Below are positions 20,445 to 29,575 of a stretch of 64,000 nucleotides of DNA, piece by piece. Made by a program: the position numbers and the translations under genes. The notes under the pieces are model-generated. The model did not search any database. It had not been told where the DNA came from and saw only the letters and a program-made list of their open reading frames with translations. The first letter of the stretch is position 1, and each line of letters opens with the position of its first letter. Origin of the DNA: Alphaproteobacteria bacterium (GTDB taxonomy: Bacteria > Pseudomonadota > Alphaproteobacteria > Reyranellales > Reyranellaceae); the NCBI GenBank assembly GCA_019635875.1, contig JAHBYP010000001.1:434001-498000 (forward strand), given 5' to 3'.

Positions 20445-20777
20445 ATGTTCGGCCAACTGAAGGATCTCGGCGCCCTGATGAAGCAGGCGCAGGAGATGCA
20501 GCAGAAGATGGCGGAGATGCAGGCCAAGCTCGCCGCCATGGAGCTCACCGGCCGCTCCGGCGGCGGCCTGGTGAAGGTGACCATCGACGGCAAGGGCGAG
20601 ACCAGGCGCGTCGAGATCGACGGCTCGCTGCTGGTGCCGGCCGAGAAGGGCGTGCTCGAGGATCTGCTGGTGGCGGCGATCAACGACGCGCGCGGCAAGG
20701 TCGAGGCCGAGGCGCAGCAGCAGATGCAGGCGATCACCGGCGGCCTGCCCCTGCCGCCAGGCTTCAAGCTCGGATGA
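20445..20777 (+). CDS. ybaB: Nucleoid-associated protein YbaB/EbfC
   Basis: A 110-residue DNA-binding protein. It has an N-terminal helix rich in Gln/Met/Lys ([18 protein letters not shown]) and the beta-strand core [20 protein letters not shown] typical of the family dimer. It starts 9 bases after the dnaX stop and is followed by recR. The three genes are thought to act in DNA metabolism, and YbaB binds DNA as a dimeric clamp. Length and order are fully normal. Confidence 0.94.
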   Translation: MFGQLKDLGALMKQAQEMQQKMAEMQAKLAAMELTGRSGGGLVKVTIDGKGETRRVEIDGSLLVPAEKGVLEDLLVAAINDARGKVEAEAQQQMQAITGGLPLPPGFKLG

Positions 20778-20793
20778 CGCCGCATTCGATCCC

Positions 20794-20816
20794 ACCTTCC
20801 CCCTCCGGGGGAAGGT
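20794..20816. repeat. Short GC hairpin related to repeat family 2
   Basis: ACCTTCCCCC and GGGGGAAGGT arms around TCC, identical to one terminal hairpin of the composite elements near 30.1, 31.2 and 48.8 kb. It lies 16 bases after the ybaB stop and ends 16 bases before the recR start, so its GGAAGG could mask or position ribosome binding. Confidence 0.8.
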
Positions 20817-20832
20817 AGAAACCAGGTCCATA

Positions 20833-21429
20833 ATGACCGGCCCCGAGATCGACCGGCTGATCCAGCTGCTCGCCAAGCTGCCCGGTCTTGGCCCGCGCTC
20901 GGCGCGGCGCGCGGCGCTGCACATGCTGAAGAAGCGCGAGGCGCTGATGACGCCGCTGGCGCAGGCGATCGGCCGCGCCGCCGAGGCGATCCGCGCCTGC
21001 TCGGTGTGCGGCAATCTCGACACCACCGATCCCTGCGCCGTGTGCGCCGATTCGCGTCGCGACGCCACGCTGATCTGCGTCGTCGAGGACGTCGCCGATC
21101 TGTGGGCGCTGGAGCGCGGCCGCGTCTTCACCGGCGCCTACCACGTTCTGGGCGGCACGCTCTCGGCGCTCGACGGCGTCGGGCCCGAGGACCTCAACAT
21201 CGCCGGCCTGATGCGTCGCGCCCGCAACGGCATCGTGCGCGAGGTGATCCTCGCCACCAATGCCACGGTCGACGGCCAGACCACGGCGCACTACCTCGCC
21301 GACCGGCTGGCCGGCATCGAGGGCGTCAAGGTCTCGCGGCTCGCGCACGGCGTGCCGGTGGGCGGCGAGCTCGACTATCTCGACGAGGGCACCTTGGCGG
21401 CCGCGCTCAAGGCGCGCCGGGCGATGTAG
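20833..21429 (+). CDS. recR: Recombination mediator RecR
   Basis: A 198-residue ring-forming protein that acts with RecO to load RecA on gapped DNA. It shows the helix-hairpin-helix [18 protein letters not shown] (about residues 8-25), a four-Cys zinc finger (CSVCGNLD then CAVC, about 57-72) and the Toprim segment [14 protein letters not shown] near residue 82. It is third in the dnaX-ybaB-recR run. The stop at 21427-21429 is two bases before a GTG that starts the next gene. Confidence 0.95.
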   Translation: MTGPEIDRLIQLLAKLPGLGPRSARRAALHMLKKREALMTPLAQAIGRAAEAIRACSVCGNLDTTDPCAVCADSRRDATLICVVEDVADLWALERGRVFTGAYHVLGGTLSALDGVGPEDLNIAGLMRRARNGIVREVILATNATVDGQTTAHYLADRLAGIEGVKVSRLAHGVPVGGELDYLDEGTLAAALKARRAM

Positions 21430-21431
21430 CC

Positions 21432-22043
21432 GTGGATACGCTCGCCACCCTGGCGCTCGCGCTCGGCGGCAGCTGGGCCAGCGGCATCAACATGTACCTC
21501 GCGGCGCTGACCATCGGCATCGCCGGACGCGTCGGCGCGGTGCGCCTGCCCGAGAGCCTGCAGGCGCTGGAATCGCCCTGGATCCTGGCGCTGGCCGGCG
21601 TGCTCTACGCCATCAACTTCTTCGCCGACAAGATCCCGGCGGTCGAGACGGTCAACGACTTCATCCACACCTTCCTGCGCATCCCCGCCGGCGCCGTGCT
21701 GGCCGGCGCCGCGGTGGGCGACGCCGATCCGGCGATCATCGCGGCGGCGGCACTGGTCGGCGGCACACTGGCCTTCGGCAGCCACGCCACCAAGACCAGT
21801 ACCCGCGTCGCCGCCACCGGCACGGTGCCGGGCAGCGGCATCGGTCTGTCCATCCTCGAGGACATCGCCGTGGTCGGCGGCCTGTGGCTGGCGATCAAGA
21901 ATGCCGTGGTCTTCCTGATCCTGCTGGCCATCGTCGTGGCGCTGATGATCTGGCTGCTGCCCCGGATCTTCCGCCTGTTCATGTCGGTGGTGCGACGGGT
22001 AACCGGCAGGCGACGGCTCGACAGCGGCCGGCCAACCGGCTAG
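21432..22043 (+). CDS. DUF4126 family membrane protein
   Basis: A 203-residue integral membrane protein with about five hydrophobic stretches and a Gly/Ala-rich core. It begins at a GTG (VDTLATLALALGGSWASGIN) two bases after recR. The family-type segment GSHATKTSTRVAATGTVPGS (about residues 117-136) is clear. The C-terminus is basic (RRVTGRRRL), so it is probably cytoplasmic. Members of DUF4126 have no established function. The tight spacing suggests co-transcription with recR, but the downstream genes are metabolic. Confidence 0.8.
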   Translation: MDTLATLALALGGSWASGINMYLAALTIGIAGRVGAVRLPESLQALESPWILALAGVLYAINFFADKIPAVETVNDFIHTFLRIPAGAVLAGAAVGDADPAIIAAAALVGGTLAFGSHATKTSTRVAATGTVPGSGIGLSILEDIAVVGGLWLAIKNAVVFLILLAIVVALMIWLLPRIFRLFMSVVRRVTGRRRLDSGRPTG

Positions 22044-22054
22044 AGCGGGCGCCC

Positions 22055-22735
22055 ATGACCATAGCCGCCACCGCCGAGCAGCCCGCCGCCTGGCTGTTCG
22101 ACCTCGACAACACGCTCTATCCGGCGCGCTGCGATCTGTTCGCGCAGACCGACCGGCGCATCGGCGAGTTCATCTCCAGGCTGCTCGACGTGCACTTCGA
22201 CGAGGCCAAGCGCATCCAGAAGGATTACTGGAAGACGCACGGCACCTCGCTGCGCGGGCTGATGACGCTGCACAACGTCGACCCGGTGCCGTATCTCGAC
22301 TACGTGCACGACATCGACTACGCGCCGGTCGACGCCAGCCCGCGCCTCGACGACGCGCTCAAGCAGCTCACCGGCCGCAAGATCGTCTTCACCAACGGCA
22401 CGGTGCGCCATGCCGAGCGCGTGCTGGAGCGGCTGGGCGTGGCGCATCATTTCGAGGGCATCTACGACATCGTCGCCGCCGACTACGTGCCCAAGCCGGA
22501 GATGGTGGTCTATCGCGACATCGTCGGCAGGTACGGCGTCGATCCGGCGCGCGCCGTCATGCTCGACGACATCGCCGTGAACCTCAAGCCGGCGCATGCG
22601 CTGGGCATGCGCACGGTGTGGATCCGCACGCCCGAGAGCACGCAGCGCGCCCAGGGGCTGGCGCTCGACTGGATTCATCACCAGACCGAAGACCTCGTGG
22701 ACTGGCTGCACGACTATCTCGACGGGCGCGGCTGA
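22055..22735 (+). CDS. HAD-family pyrimidine 5'-nucleotidase
   Basis: A 226-residue haloacid-dehalogenase hydrolase of the Phm8/SDT1-like pyrimidine nucleotidase group. Motif I is FDLDNTLYP (about residues 15-23), motif II is the TNGT segment near residue 112, the motif III Lys is in YVPKPE near 148, and motif IV is MLDDIAVNLKPA near 169. It should dephosphorylate UMP/CMP or act as a house-cleaning phosphatase. In many alphaproteobacteria this gene sits beside dapD, as here, although a ketopantoate-reductase-like gene intervenes. Its stop overlaps the next start as TGATG. Confidence 0.88.
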   Translation: MTIAATAEQPAAWLFDLDNTLYPARCDLFAQTDRRIGEFISRLLDVHFDEAKRIQKDYWKTHGTSLRGLMTLHNVDPVPYLDYVHDIDYAPVDASPRLDDALKQLTGRKIVFTNGTVRHAERVLERLGVAHHFEGIYDIVAADYVPKPEMVVYRDIVGRYGVDPARAVMLDDIAVNLKPAHALGMRTVWIRTPESTQRAQGLALDWIHHQTEDLVDWLHDYLDGRG

Positions 22736-23676
22736 TGAAGCTTCTGATCCTCGGCGCCGGCGCGGTCGGCGGCTATTTCGGCGGGCGCCTGCATCAGGCC
22801 GGCGCCGACGTCACCTTCCTGGTGCGGCCGGCGCGCGCCGAGCTTCTGCGCGTCAATGGGCTGAAGATCGTCAGCCCCAAGGGCGACGCCACCTTGCAGG
22901 TCAAGGTCGTGTCCGACGCCACGCAGGGCGGGCCCTACGACCTGGCGATGCTCTCGTGCAAGGCCTATGACCTCGATTCGGCGATCGAGACGCTGGCGCC
23001 GGCCATCGGCCCCGAGACCGCGATCGTGCCGCTGCTCAATGGCATGAAGCATCTCGACATGCTCGATCAGCGCTTCGGCGCCGAGAAGGTTCTGGGCGGC
23101 GTGGCGCGCATCAGCTCGACTCTCGGCGCCGACGGCAGCGTCGTGCACATGGTACCGCTGGCCGCCGTGCTGACCGGCGAGCGCGAGAAGGGCGCAGCGG
23201 CACGGCCGGCGCTGCAGGATCTGGCGGCGGCGATCGGCAATTCGGGTTTCGACGGCGGCATCCAGTCCGACATCGTGCAGGACATGTGGGACAAGTGGGT
23301 GATGCTGTGCGCGCTGGCGGCGATGACCGGCTCGCTGCGCGGCGCCGTGTGCGACATCCTCGAGACCGACGAGGGCGCCGATCTCATGCTCGAGGCGATC
23401 GAGGAGTGCCGCCTGGTGGCGCGCGCCGCCGGCCGCGAGCCGGGCGGCAGCGCCATGGACAACATCCGCACCTACCTGACGACGCGCGGCTCGAAATTCG
23501 CCGCCTCGATGCTGCGCGACCTCGAGGGTGGCTTCCGCGTCGAGGCCGATCATGTCATCGGCGACATGATCGCGCGTGCGCACTCGGCCGGCGTCGCCGT
23601 GCCCGTGCTGCGCCAGGCCTATGTCCACATGCAGGCCTACGAGCAACGCCAGAAGCGCGAAGCGACGGCGACCTGA
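22735..23676 (+). CDS. panE: 2-dehydropantoate 2-reductase (PanE/ApbA family)
   Basis: A 313-residue NADPH-dependent reductase. The Rossmann start MKLLILGAGAVGGYFGGRL has the GxGxxG motif. The catalytic Lys lies in SCKAYDLDSAIE (about residues 73-84) and in DKWVMLCALAAMTG (about 184-197). The annotated reaction is ketopantoate to pantoate in CoA synthesis. The family contains paralogues of other substrate range and no other pan gene is here, so the function is likely but not certain. Its start overlaps the preceding HAD gene. dapD follows after 24 bases behind a strong ribosome site. Confidence 0.85.
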   Translation: MKLLILGAGAVGGYFGGRLHQAGADVTFLVRPARAELLRVNGLKIVSPKGDATLQVKVVSDATQGGPYDLAMLSCKAYDLDSAIETLAPAIGPETAIVPLLNGMKHLDMLDQRFGAEKVLGGVARISSTLGADGSVVHMVPLAAVLTGEREKGAAARPALQDLAAAIGNSGFDGGIQSDIVQDMWDKWVMLCALAAMTGSLRGAVCDILETDEGADLMLEAIEECRLVARAAGREPGGSAMDNIRTYLTTRGSKFAASMLRDLEGGFRVEADHVIGDMIARAHSAGVAVPVLRQAYVHMQAYEQRQKREATAT

Positions 23677-23700
23677 TCCGCGATCGAAAGGGGGAACACC

Positions 23701-24543
<843 letters not shown>

Positions 24544-24557
24544 GGAGACGCGCACAC

Positions 24558-24622
24558 CTGTCATCCCGAGCGCAGCGAGGGATCTATACGTCTTGCCTGG
24601 ATCGCTGCGCTCGGGATGACAG
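24558..24622. repeat. Palindromic repeat, family 1, copy 3
   Basis: A 65-base inverted repeat 14 bases after the dapD stop and 7 bases before the stop of the convergent small gene. The right arm lacks five bases (CCCTC) present in other copies, so the stem is shorter and bulged. Its location between convergent genes fits a bidirectional 3'-end element. Confidence 0.85.
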
Positions 24623-24629
24623 CGTGGCG

Positions 24630-24815
24630 CTAACGCCGGTACCAGACGCCGAGGAGGAAGCCGATCTGCTTGCGGCGGTTTTCGCCCATCTGGGCCTGCA
24701 CCTCGGTCAGGTCGACGCCCCTGCTGTCCATCCAGCGGTCGATCAGCCGCCGGGCGACCGAGCCGACCGCCAGGAAGGTGCCGAAGTAGATGATGGCCAC
24801 CGCGAGCGCATCCAT
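24630..24815 (-). CDS. Small membrane protein of unknown function
   Basis: A 61-residue protein starting MDALAVAIIYFGTFLAVGSV, with one hydrophobic segment (about residues 4-21) and a charged C-terminal half (DLTEVQAQMGENRRKQIGFL). I do not recognise a family. The ATG at 24813-24815 was chosen since the frame extending upstream enters the region near the dapE start. It lies opposite to dapD and dapE and fills the gap between them. Support is only open frame plus plausible membrane topology. Confidence 0.5.
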   Translation of the reverse strand: MDALAVAIIYFGTFLAVGSVARRLIDRWMDSRGVDLTEVQAQMGENRRKQIGFLLGVWYRR

Positions 24816-24889
24816 GGCTGGAGCATAGCGCCGGGGTTGCCCGGCGGCGAGGGCGGGTCTAAGCACGGGCATCTGCCGCAGGACACCCC

Positions 24890-26089
24890 ATGCCCGACAC
24901 CAGTGTCAGCCCCGCGCTGGCCAACGAAGCCCTCGACGTCGTCGAACTGACCCGCGATCTGATCCGCTGCCAGAGCGTGACGCCGGCCGAGGGCGGCGCG
25001 CTGCAGCTGCTGGAGCGCACCCTGGCGCCGCGCGGCTTCTCCTGCGAGCGCATGGATTTCAGCCAGGAAGGCACGCCCGACGTCGCCAACCTCTACGCCC
25101 GCGTCGGCACCGGCGGCCGGCATTTCTGCTTCGCCGGCCACACCGACGTCGTGCCGGCCGGCGATCTCTCGGCCTGGACGGTGGGCCCGTTCGGCGCCGA
25201 GCTCGCCCAGGGCGTGCTGTTCGGCCGCGGCGCGGTCGACATGAAGGGCGCCGTCGCCGCCTTCTGCGTCGCCGCCAGCGAGTTCCTGGCCGCGCGCGGC
25301 CGCGACTTCGGCGGCTCGATCAGCCTCTTGATCACTGGCGACGAGGAGGGCCCGGCGATCAACGGCACGGTGAAGATGCTGAAGACGCTGGCGGCGCGCG
25401 GCGAGACCATCGACGCCTGCGTCGTCGGCGAGCCGAGCTCGGCGGAGCGTTTCGGCGACATGATGAAGATCGGCCGCCGCGGCAGCGTCAATGTCGACCT
25501 GATCGTGCGCGGCACGCAGGGCCACGTGGCCTATCCGCACCTGATCGACAACCCGATCCATCGCCTGTCGAAGCTGATCGAGGCGCTGCTCGCCACGCCG
25601 ATCGACAAAGGCAGCACGCATTTCCAGCCGACCTCGCTGCAATGGACCAATGTCGATGTCGGCAACAGCGCCGACAACGTCGCCCCCGGCAGCCTGCGCG
25701 CGCGCTTCAACAGCCGCTTCAACGACCTGTGGACCTCGCAGACGCTGATCGCCGAGTTCCGCCGGCGCCTCGACGCGGCCAACGCCGCGGTCGGCGGTGC
25801 CGGCGGCTACGAGATGAAGGCGCGCGTATCGGGCGAGTCGTTCTACACCGCGCCCGGCGAGCTCTCCGCGCTGATCGCCGACGCCGTGCGCGAGGTCACC
25901 GGGCTGGAGGCCGAGCTGTCGACCACCGGCGGCACCTCGGACGCGCGCTTCATCCGCGCCTACGCACCGGTGGTCGAGTTCGGCCTGGTCGGCCAGACCC
26001 TGCACAAGGTCGACGAGCGCAGCACCGTGGCCGACCTGCAGGCGCTGGCCAGGGTCTACCGCCTCATGCTCGATCGCTACTTCGCGTGA
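24890..26089 (+). CDS. dapE: Succinyl-diaminopimelate desuccinylase
   Basis: Zinc metallopeptidase of the M20 family, 399 residues, that releases succinate from N-succinyl-L,L-diaminopimelate. Metal and catalytic residues are visible in CFAGHTDVVPAGD (about residues 79-91), GRGAVDMKGAVAAF (about 112-125) and TGDEEGPAINGT (about 148-159). A late His lies in the C-terminal lid region. The dimerisation domain sits between about 190 and 300. The stop overlaps the GTG start of engB (GTGA), so the two are coupled. Confidence 0.95.
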   Translation: MPDTSVSPALANEALDVVELTRDLIRCQSVTPAEGGALQLLERTLAPRGFSCERMDFSQEGTPDVANLYARVGTGGRHFCFAGHTDVVPAGDLSAWTVGPFGAELAQGVLFGRGAVDMKGAVAAFCVAASEFLAARGRDFGGSISLLITGDEEGPAINGTVKMLKTLAARGETIDACVVGEPSSAERFGDMMKIGRRGSVNVDLIVRGTQGHVAYPHLIDNPIHRLSKLIEALLATPIDKGSTHFQPTSLQWTNVDVGNSADNVAPGSLRARFNSRFNDLWTSQTLIAEFRRRLDAANAAVGGAGGYEMKARVSGESFYTAPGELSALIADAVREVTGLEAELSTTGGTSDARFIRAYAPVVEFGLVGQTLHKVDERSTVADLQALARVYRLMLDRYFA

Positions 26090-26715
26090 GCACCGACGAT
26101 CCGGTCGAAGCCGGCCGCAAGCTCTTCGCCGCGTCCTGCGAGTTCATCGCCGGCGCCGCGTCGATCGAATCGATGCCCGGCATCGGCGCGCCGGAGATCG
26201 CCTTCGCCGGGCGCTCCAATGTCGGCAAGTCGAGCCTGGTCAACGCCCTGACCGGCCGCCGCACCCTGGCGCGCGTCTCCTCCAAGCCCGGCCATACGCG
26301 GCAGCTCAATTTCTTCGACCTCGGCGGACGGCTGTGGCTGGTCGATTTGCCGGGCTACGGCTTCGCCCAGGTCTCGAAATCGATGAAGGACGCGTGGAAG
26401 GATCTCGCCACCGCCTATCTGCGCGGCCGTCCCACGCTCAAGCGCGTCTGCCTGCTGATCGATTCGCGCCACGGCGTGAAGAAGGCCGACGAGGAGACGA
26501 TGACCAATTTCGACAAGGCGGCCATCGTCTACCAGCTGGTGCTGACCAAGGTCGACGAGATCCCCGCGGTGAAGATCCCCGCCGCGCTTGAGGCGGCGGC
26601 CCGGGCGGCGGCGAAGCATGTCGGCGCCCATCCCGTGCCGATGGCGACCAGCAGCGAGACCGGCTACGGCATCGCCGAACTCAGGGCGGAGCTCGCCGCC
26701 GTCGCGGCGCGCTGA
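26086..26715 (+). CDS. engB: Ribosome biogenesis GTPase EngB (YihA/YsxC)
   Basis: A 209-residue GTPase needed for assembly of the large ribosomal subunit. The G motifs are G1 GRSNVGKSS (about residues 42-50), G3 DLPGYG (about 87-92), G4 TKVDE (about 155-159) and G5 TSSETGYG near 190. The GTG start overlaps the dapE stop. The last 35 bases overlap the 3' end of the convergent soxR gene. In alphaproteobacteria it is more often found between yidC and argB. Here argB is 1.9 kb downstream and yidC is elsewhere on the other strand. Confidence 0.94.
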   Translation: MSTDDPVEAGRKLFAASCEFIAGAASIESMPGIGAPEIAFAGRSNVGKSSLVNALTGRRTLARVSSKPGHTRQLNFFDLGGRLWLVDLPGYGFAQVSKSMKDAWKDLATAYLRGRPTLKRVCLLIDSRHGVKKADEETMTNFDKAAIVYQLVLTKVDEIPAVKIPAALEAAARAAAKHVGAHPVPMATSSETGYGIAELRAELAAVAAR

Positions 26716-27190
26716 GCGCCGCACCGGGCGTCTCGAAGTCCTGCCACCGGTCGCCCAGCAGGAAGCGCGGGCCGGCCCCGGCGCGCGCCGCGCGGTCGTC
26801 GCGGTTGTAGAGGGCGCAGGAGCCCAGCGACAGGCAGCCGCAGCCGATGCAGCCGTCGAGCAGGTCGCGGGTGCGCTCCAGCAGGCGGATGCGGCCCTCC
26901 AGCGTCTCGCGGATGTGCCGGCTCATGGCCTGCCAGTCCTTGCGCGTGGGCGCACGACCCTCGGGCAGGGCGGCGAGCGCGCGCTCGATCTCGGCGAGGC
27001 CGAGCCCCAGGCGCTGGGCGATCAGGGCGAAGGACAGGCGCCTGATGTCGGCGCGCGCGAAGCGCCGCTGGTTGCCGCCGGTGCGCGCGGCGCGCACCAG
27101 GCCGCGCTGCTCGTAGAAGCGGATGGCGGAGACGCTGAGCCCGGTGCGGCGGGCGAGCTGGCCGATGGTGAGCAGGACGGGCGGCGCCAC
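26681..27190 (-). CDS. soxR: Redox-sensing transcriptional activator SoxR
   Basis: MerR-family regulator of 169 residues. The N-terminal winged helix-turn-helix (LTIGQLARRTGLSVSAIRFY, about residues 7-26) is followed by a coiled-coil dimerisation helix and the [2Fe-2S] cluster motif CIGCGCLSLGSC at about residues 112-123. That is the exact SoxR Cys spacing. Oxidation of the cluster by redox-cycling compounds activates transcription. No soxS is adjacent, so direct control of targets is likely. A SoxR box lies in the 92-base gap to the divergent glyoxalase gene. A Pro/Arg-rich C-terminal tail extends past the cluster. Confidence 0.95.
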   Translation of the reverse strand: MAPPVLLTIGQLARRTGLSVSAIRFYEQRGLVRAARTGGNQRRFARADIRRLSFALIAQRLGLGLAEIERALAALPEGRAPTRKDWQAMSRHIRETLEGRIRLLERTRDLLDGCIGCGCLSLGSCALYNRDDRAARAGAGPRFLLGDRWQDFETPGAALSAPRRRRAPP

Positions 27191-27208
27191 GCGGGCCTCC
27201 AGAAGAGC

Positions 27209-27239
27209 TTGACCTCAAGTTAGCTTGAGGTTGCAGGAT
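27209..27239 (+). promoter_or_regulatory. SoxR-controlled promoter with SoxR box (27212-27231)
   Basis: The 20-base palindrome ACCTCAAGTTAGCTTGAGGT is nearly identical to the known enterobacterial soxS operator core. It sits between a -35 hexamer TTGACC (27209-27214) and a -10-like CAGGAT (27234-27239). The spacer is exactly 19 bases, the overlong spacing that MerR-family activators correct by twisting DNA. The promoter points to the glyoxalase gene 44 bases downstream. The palindrome could also govern soxR itself on the other strand. Confidence 0.88.
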
Positions 27240-27282
27240 CGGGCAAGCCGTTTGATCCCGAACGAGGAAGGAGGCCGGCGCC

Positions 27283-27663
27283 ATGCCTGGTCCGCGCATC
27301 GAGCACGTCAACATCACCGTCAGCGACCCCGACCGCACCGCGCGCCTGATGGGCGCGCTGTTCGGCTGGCACGTGCGCTGGAGCGGCCCGGCGCGCGACG
27401 GCGGCCGCACCGTCCATGTCGGCGACGAGCGGCAGTACATCGCGCTCTACACCGGCCGCGACACGCGCTACACGGCGGAGAATTTCGCCAAGGGCCGGCC
27501 GCTCAACCATGTCGGCGTCGAGGTCGACGATCTCGGCGCCGTCGAGGCGCGCGTCACGGCGGCCGGCCTCGCGCCGTTCGGCCACGATTCCTACGATCCC
27601 GGCCGGCGCTTCTATTTCCTCGATCCCGACGGCATCGAATACGAGGTGGTGAGCTACGCCTGA
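27283..27663 (+). CDS. Glyoxalase/VOC-superfamily protein, predicted SoxR target
   Basis: A 126-residue single VOC domain (two beta-alpha-beta-beta-beta units). Typical metal-site positions are present: His in IEHVNITVSD (about residues 6-15), His in NHVGVEVDDL near 74, and Glu in DGIEYEVVSY near 121. It could be a lactoylglutathione lyase-like isomerase, a dioxygenase or a drug-binding resistance protein. The sequence does not decide. A strong ribosome site (AAGGAGG) precedes the ATG. It is divergent from soxR and carries a SoxR promoter, so induction by redox-cycling agents is expected. Confidence 0.85.
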   Translation: MPGPRIEHVNITVSDPDRTARLMGALFGWHVRWSGPARDGGRTVHVGDERQYIALYTGRDTRYTAENFAKGRPLNHVGVEVDDLGAVEARVTAAGLAPFGHDSYDPGRRFYFLDPDGIEYEVVSYA

Positions 27664-27669
27664 GGCCGC

Positions 27670-28392
27670 TCACGCCGCGTCGTGGAAGATCACGCCCAGC
27701 GTCATCCGCTCGCCCGACGTGATCGTGCTGACGCCGTGGCGCATGGCGGTGCGGTACCAGCCCCGGCTGCCCTTCACCGGCCGGCGATCGACGGCGAAGA
27801 TCACCGCATCGCCCTGGCCGAGGCGCACGACATGGGCGCGCGATTGCAGGCGCGGGCGGTTCTCGACCAGCACGAAGTCGCCGCCGTCGAACTCCTCGTC
27901 CGGCCGGTTGAGCAGGACCGTCATCTGCAGCGGGAAGACGAGGTCGCCGTAGAGGTCGCGGTGCAGGGCGTTCCAGTCGCCGGCGCCGTATTTCAGCAGC
28001 AGCGGCGTCGGCCGCGTCTGGCCGGCATCGTGGCAGCGCCTCAGCCAGGCGGCCAGGGCATCGGGATAGGTGTCGGGCTCGCCGACGGCGCGGCACCAGC
28101 GATTGGCGATGCCGGCCAGTGGCGGATAGAACGTCTCGCGCAAGAGCGTGACGATCGCCGGCAGCGGCCGGGCAAAATACCGGTACTCGCCCATGCCGAA
28201 GCCGTGGCGCGCCATGACCACGCGGCTGCGGAAGCCCGACTCCGCGCCGTACAGCGCCCGCAGGCCCGCGCACTCGGCGGCATCGAGCAGGCCGGGCACG
28301 ACGGCGTGCCCGAGCGTGTCGAGATCATGGCCGATCGCCTGCCAATCGAGCGAGCGGATGCGACGTTGGGCGGGTGTCGTGCGTTCAGTCAT
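27670..28392 (-). CDS. 2-oxoglutarate/Fe(II)-dependent oxygenase
   Basis: A 240-residue protein with the double-stranded beta-helix iron site: HRD at about residues 148-150 (NALHRDLYGDLVFPLQ), a distal His in RHGVSTITSGERM near 220 and the oxoglutarate-binding Arg shortly after. GGDFVLVENRPR near 180 is also typical of prolyl-4-hydroxylase-like proteins. Start MTERTTP at 28390-28392 was chosen. The upstream extension is low-complexity. It ends 7 bases from the end of the convergent glyoxalase gene. Substrate unknown: a hydroxylase acting on protein or a small molecule are both possible. Confidence 0.82.
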   Translation of the reverse strand: MTERTTPAQRRIRSLDWQAIGHDLDTLGHAVVPGLLDAAECAGLRALYGAESGFRSRVVMARHGFGMGEYRYFARPLPAIVTLLRETFYPPLAGIANRWCRAVGEPDTYPDALAAWLRRCHDAGQTRPTPLLLKYGAGDWNALHRDLYGDLVFPLQMTVLLNRPDEEFDGGDFVLVENRPRLQSRAHVVRLGQGDAVIFAVDRRPVKGSRGWYRTAMRHGVSTITSGERMTLGVIFHDAA

Positions 28393-28522
28393 GGTCGCAA
28401 GGTAGGGCGCCCACCCGCGCGCCGCTATCCGCGCTCGCGCCGCGCATTGAGCGCCGGCGCGTGGGCCGTCGGTGGTTTGCGACGCCTGGCGGATTGCGCT
28501 AGTGTTGCCGGACGCAGCAACC

Positions 28523-28551
28523 AAGCCCTCTCCCCGCCGGGGAGAGGGCTT
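28523..28551 (+). promoter_or_regulatory. Strong hairpin in the argB leader
   Basis: AAGCCCTCTCCCC and its exact complement enclose a three-base loop, giving 13 perfect pairs, followed by TTTG. It lies 20 bases before the argB start in the gap between the divergent oxygenase and argB. It could be a terminator-like attenuator or part of a dispersed GC hairpin family. I see no leader peptide or anti-terminator fold. Confidence 0.55.
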
Positions 28552-28571
28552 TGTGCAACGAGGGCAGGGTG

Positions 28572-29492
28572 ATGGCCGACGCTGGGCAACAGCCGGAGAA
28601 CAAGGAACAACGGCGTCTCATCCGCATGGCGGAGACGATCTCCAAGGCGCTGCCCAACATGCGACGTCACTCGGGCGCGACCTTCGTGGTGAAGTATGGC
28701 GGCCACGCCATGACCGACCCCAAGCTGGGCGACCTGTTCGCGCGCGACGTCGTGCTGATGAAGCAGGTCGGCATGCAGCCGATCGTGGTCCATGGCGGCG
28801 GGCCGCAGATCAACCGGATGCTCCAGCGCGTCGGCATCAAGAGCGAGTTCGTCAACGGGCTGCGCGTCACCGACGCGGCGACCATGGAGATCGTCGAGAT
28901 GGTGCTGGCCGGCTCCATCAACAAGGCGATCGTCGCCGACATCAACGAATGCGGCGGCATCGCCGTCGGCATCTGCGGCAAGGACGGCAACCTGATCCTG
29001 GCCCGCAAGGTCACCGAGATGCGCAACCCCACGACCGGCGAGCTGCTCAAGGTCGACCTGCAGCAGGTCGGCGAGCCTGCCAGGATCAACGTCATGGTGC
29101 TCGAGCAGCTGGCACGCGCCAACGTCATCCCCGTGGTGGCGCCGATCGGCTTCGGCGTCGACGACGAGCTGACCTACAACATCAACGCCGACACCTCGGC
29201 CGGCGCGATCGCCGGGGCGATGAAGGCCAAGCGCCTGCTGTTCCTGACCGACGTGCCCGGCGTGCTCGACAAGCAGGGCAACGTGATCGGCGACATGACG
29301 GTCGAGCAGGCGCGCGCCCTGATCGCCGACGGCACGATCTCCGGCGGCATGATCCCCAAGGTCGAGAACTGCATCGACGCGGTGAACGCCGGCGTCGAGG
29401 CGGCGGTGATCATGGATGGCCGCGTGCCGCACGCGCTCCTGCTGGAGCTCTTCACCGAGGCCGGCGCCGGCACCATGGTGAAGCGCAAGTAG
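28572..29492 (+). CDS. argB: Acetylglutamate kinase
   Basis: Phosphorylates N-acetylglutamate in arginine synthesis. The 306-residue amino-acid-kinase fold protein has the phosphate-binding [11 protein letters not shown] (about residues 37-47) and [13 protein letters not shown] (about 67-79). The N-terminal helix before it ([20 protein letters not shown]) is the extension found in arginine-inhibitable hexameric enzymes, so feedback inhibition by arginine is expected. The start MADAGQQ at 28572 follows GAGGGCAGGG. An ATG 21 bases earlier is less likely. Confidence 0.95.
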   Translation: MADAGQQPENKEQRRLIRMAETISKALPNMRRHSGATFVVKYGGHAMTDPKLGDLFARDVVLMKQVGMQPIVVHGGGPQINRMLQRVGIKSEFVNGLRVTDAATMEIVEMVLAGSINKAIVADINECGGIAVGICGKDGNLILARKVTEMRNPTTGELLKVDLQQVGEPARINVMVLEQLARANVIPVVAPIGFGVDDELTYNINADTSAGAIAGAMKAKRLLFLTDVPGVLDKQGNVIGDMTVEQARALIADGTISGGMIPKVENCIDAVNAGVEAAVIMDGRVPHALLLELFTEAGAGTMVKRK

Positions 29493-29575
29493 CCGCGGCT
29501 GGCGGGCGCCTTGACGGCGCGCGGCCGTGGCCATACCTAGGGCATCCAGACCCCTTTTGTTCCCGTACCGAAGCC

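Noticed and set aside
27200..27240. A soxS-type AraC regulator expected next to soxR.
   Set aside because: Neither neighbour is an AraC-family protein; the divergent gene is a VOC-domain protein.
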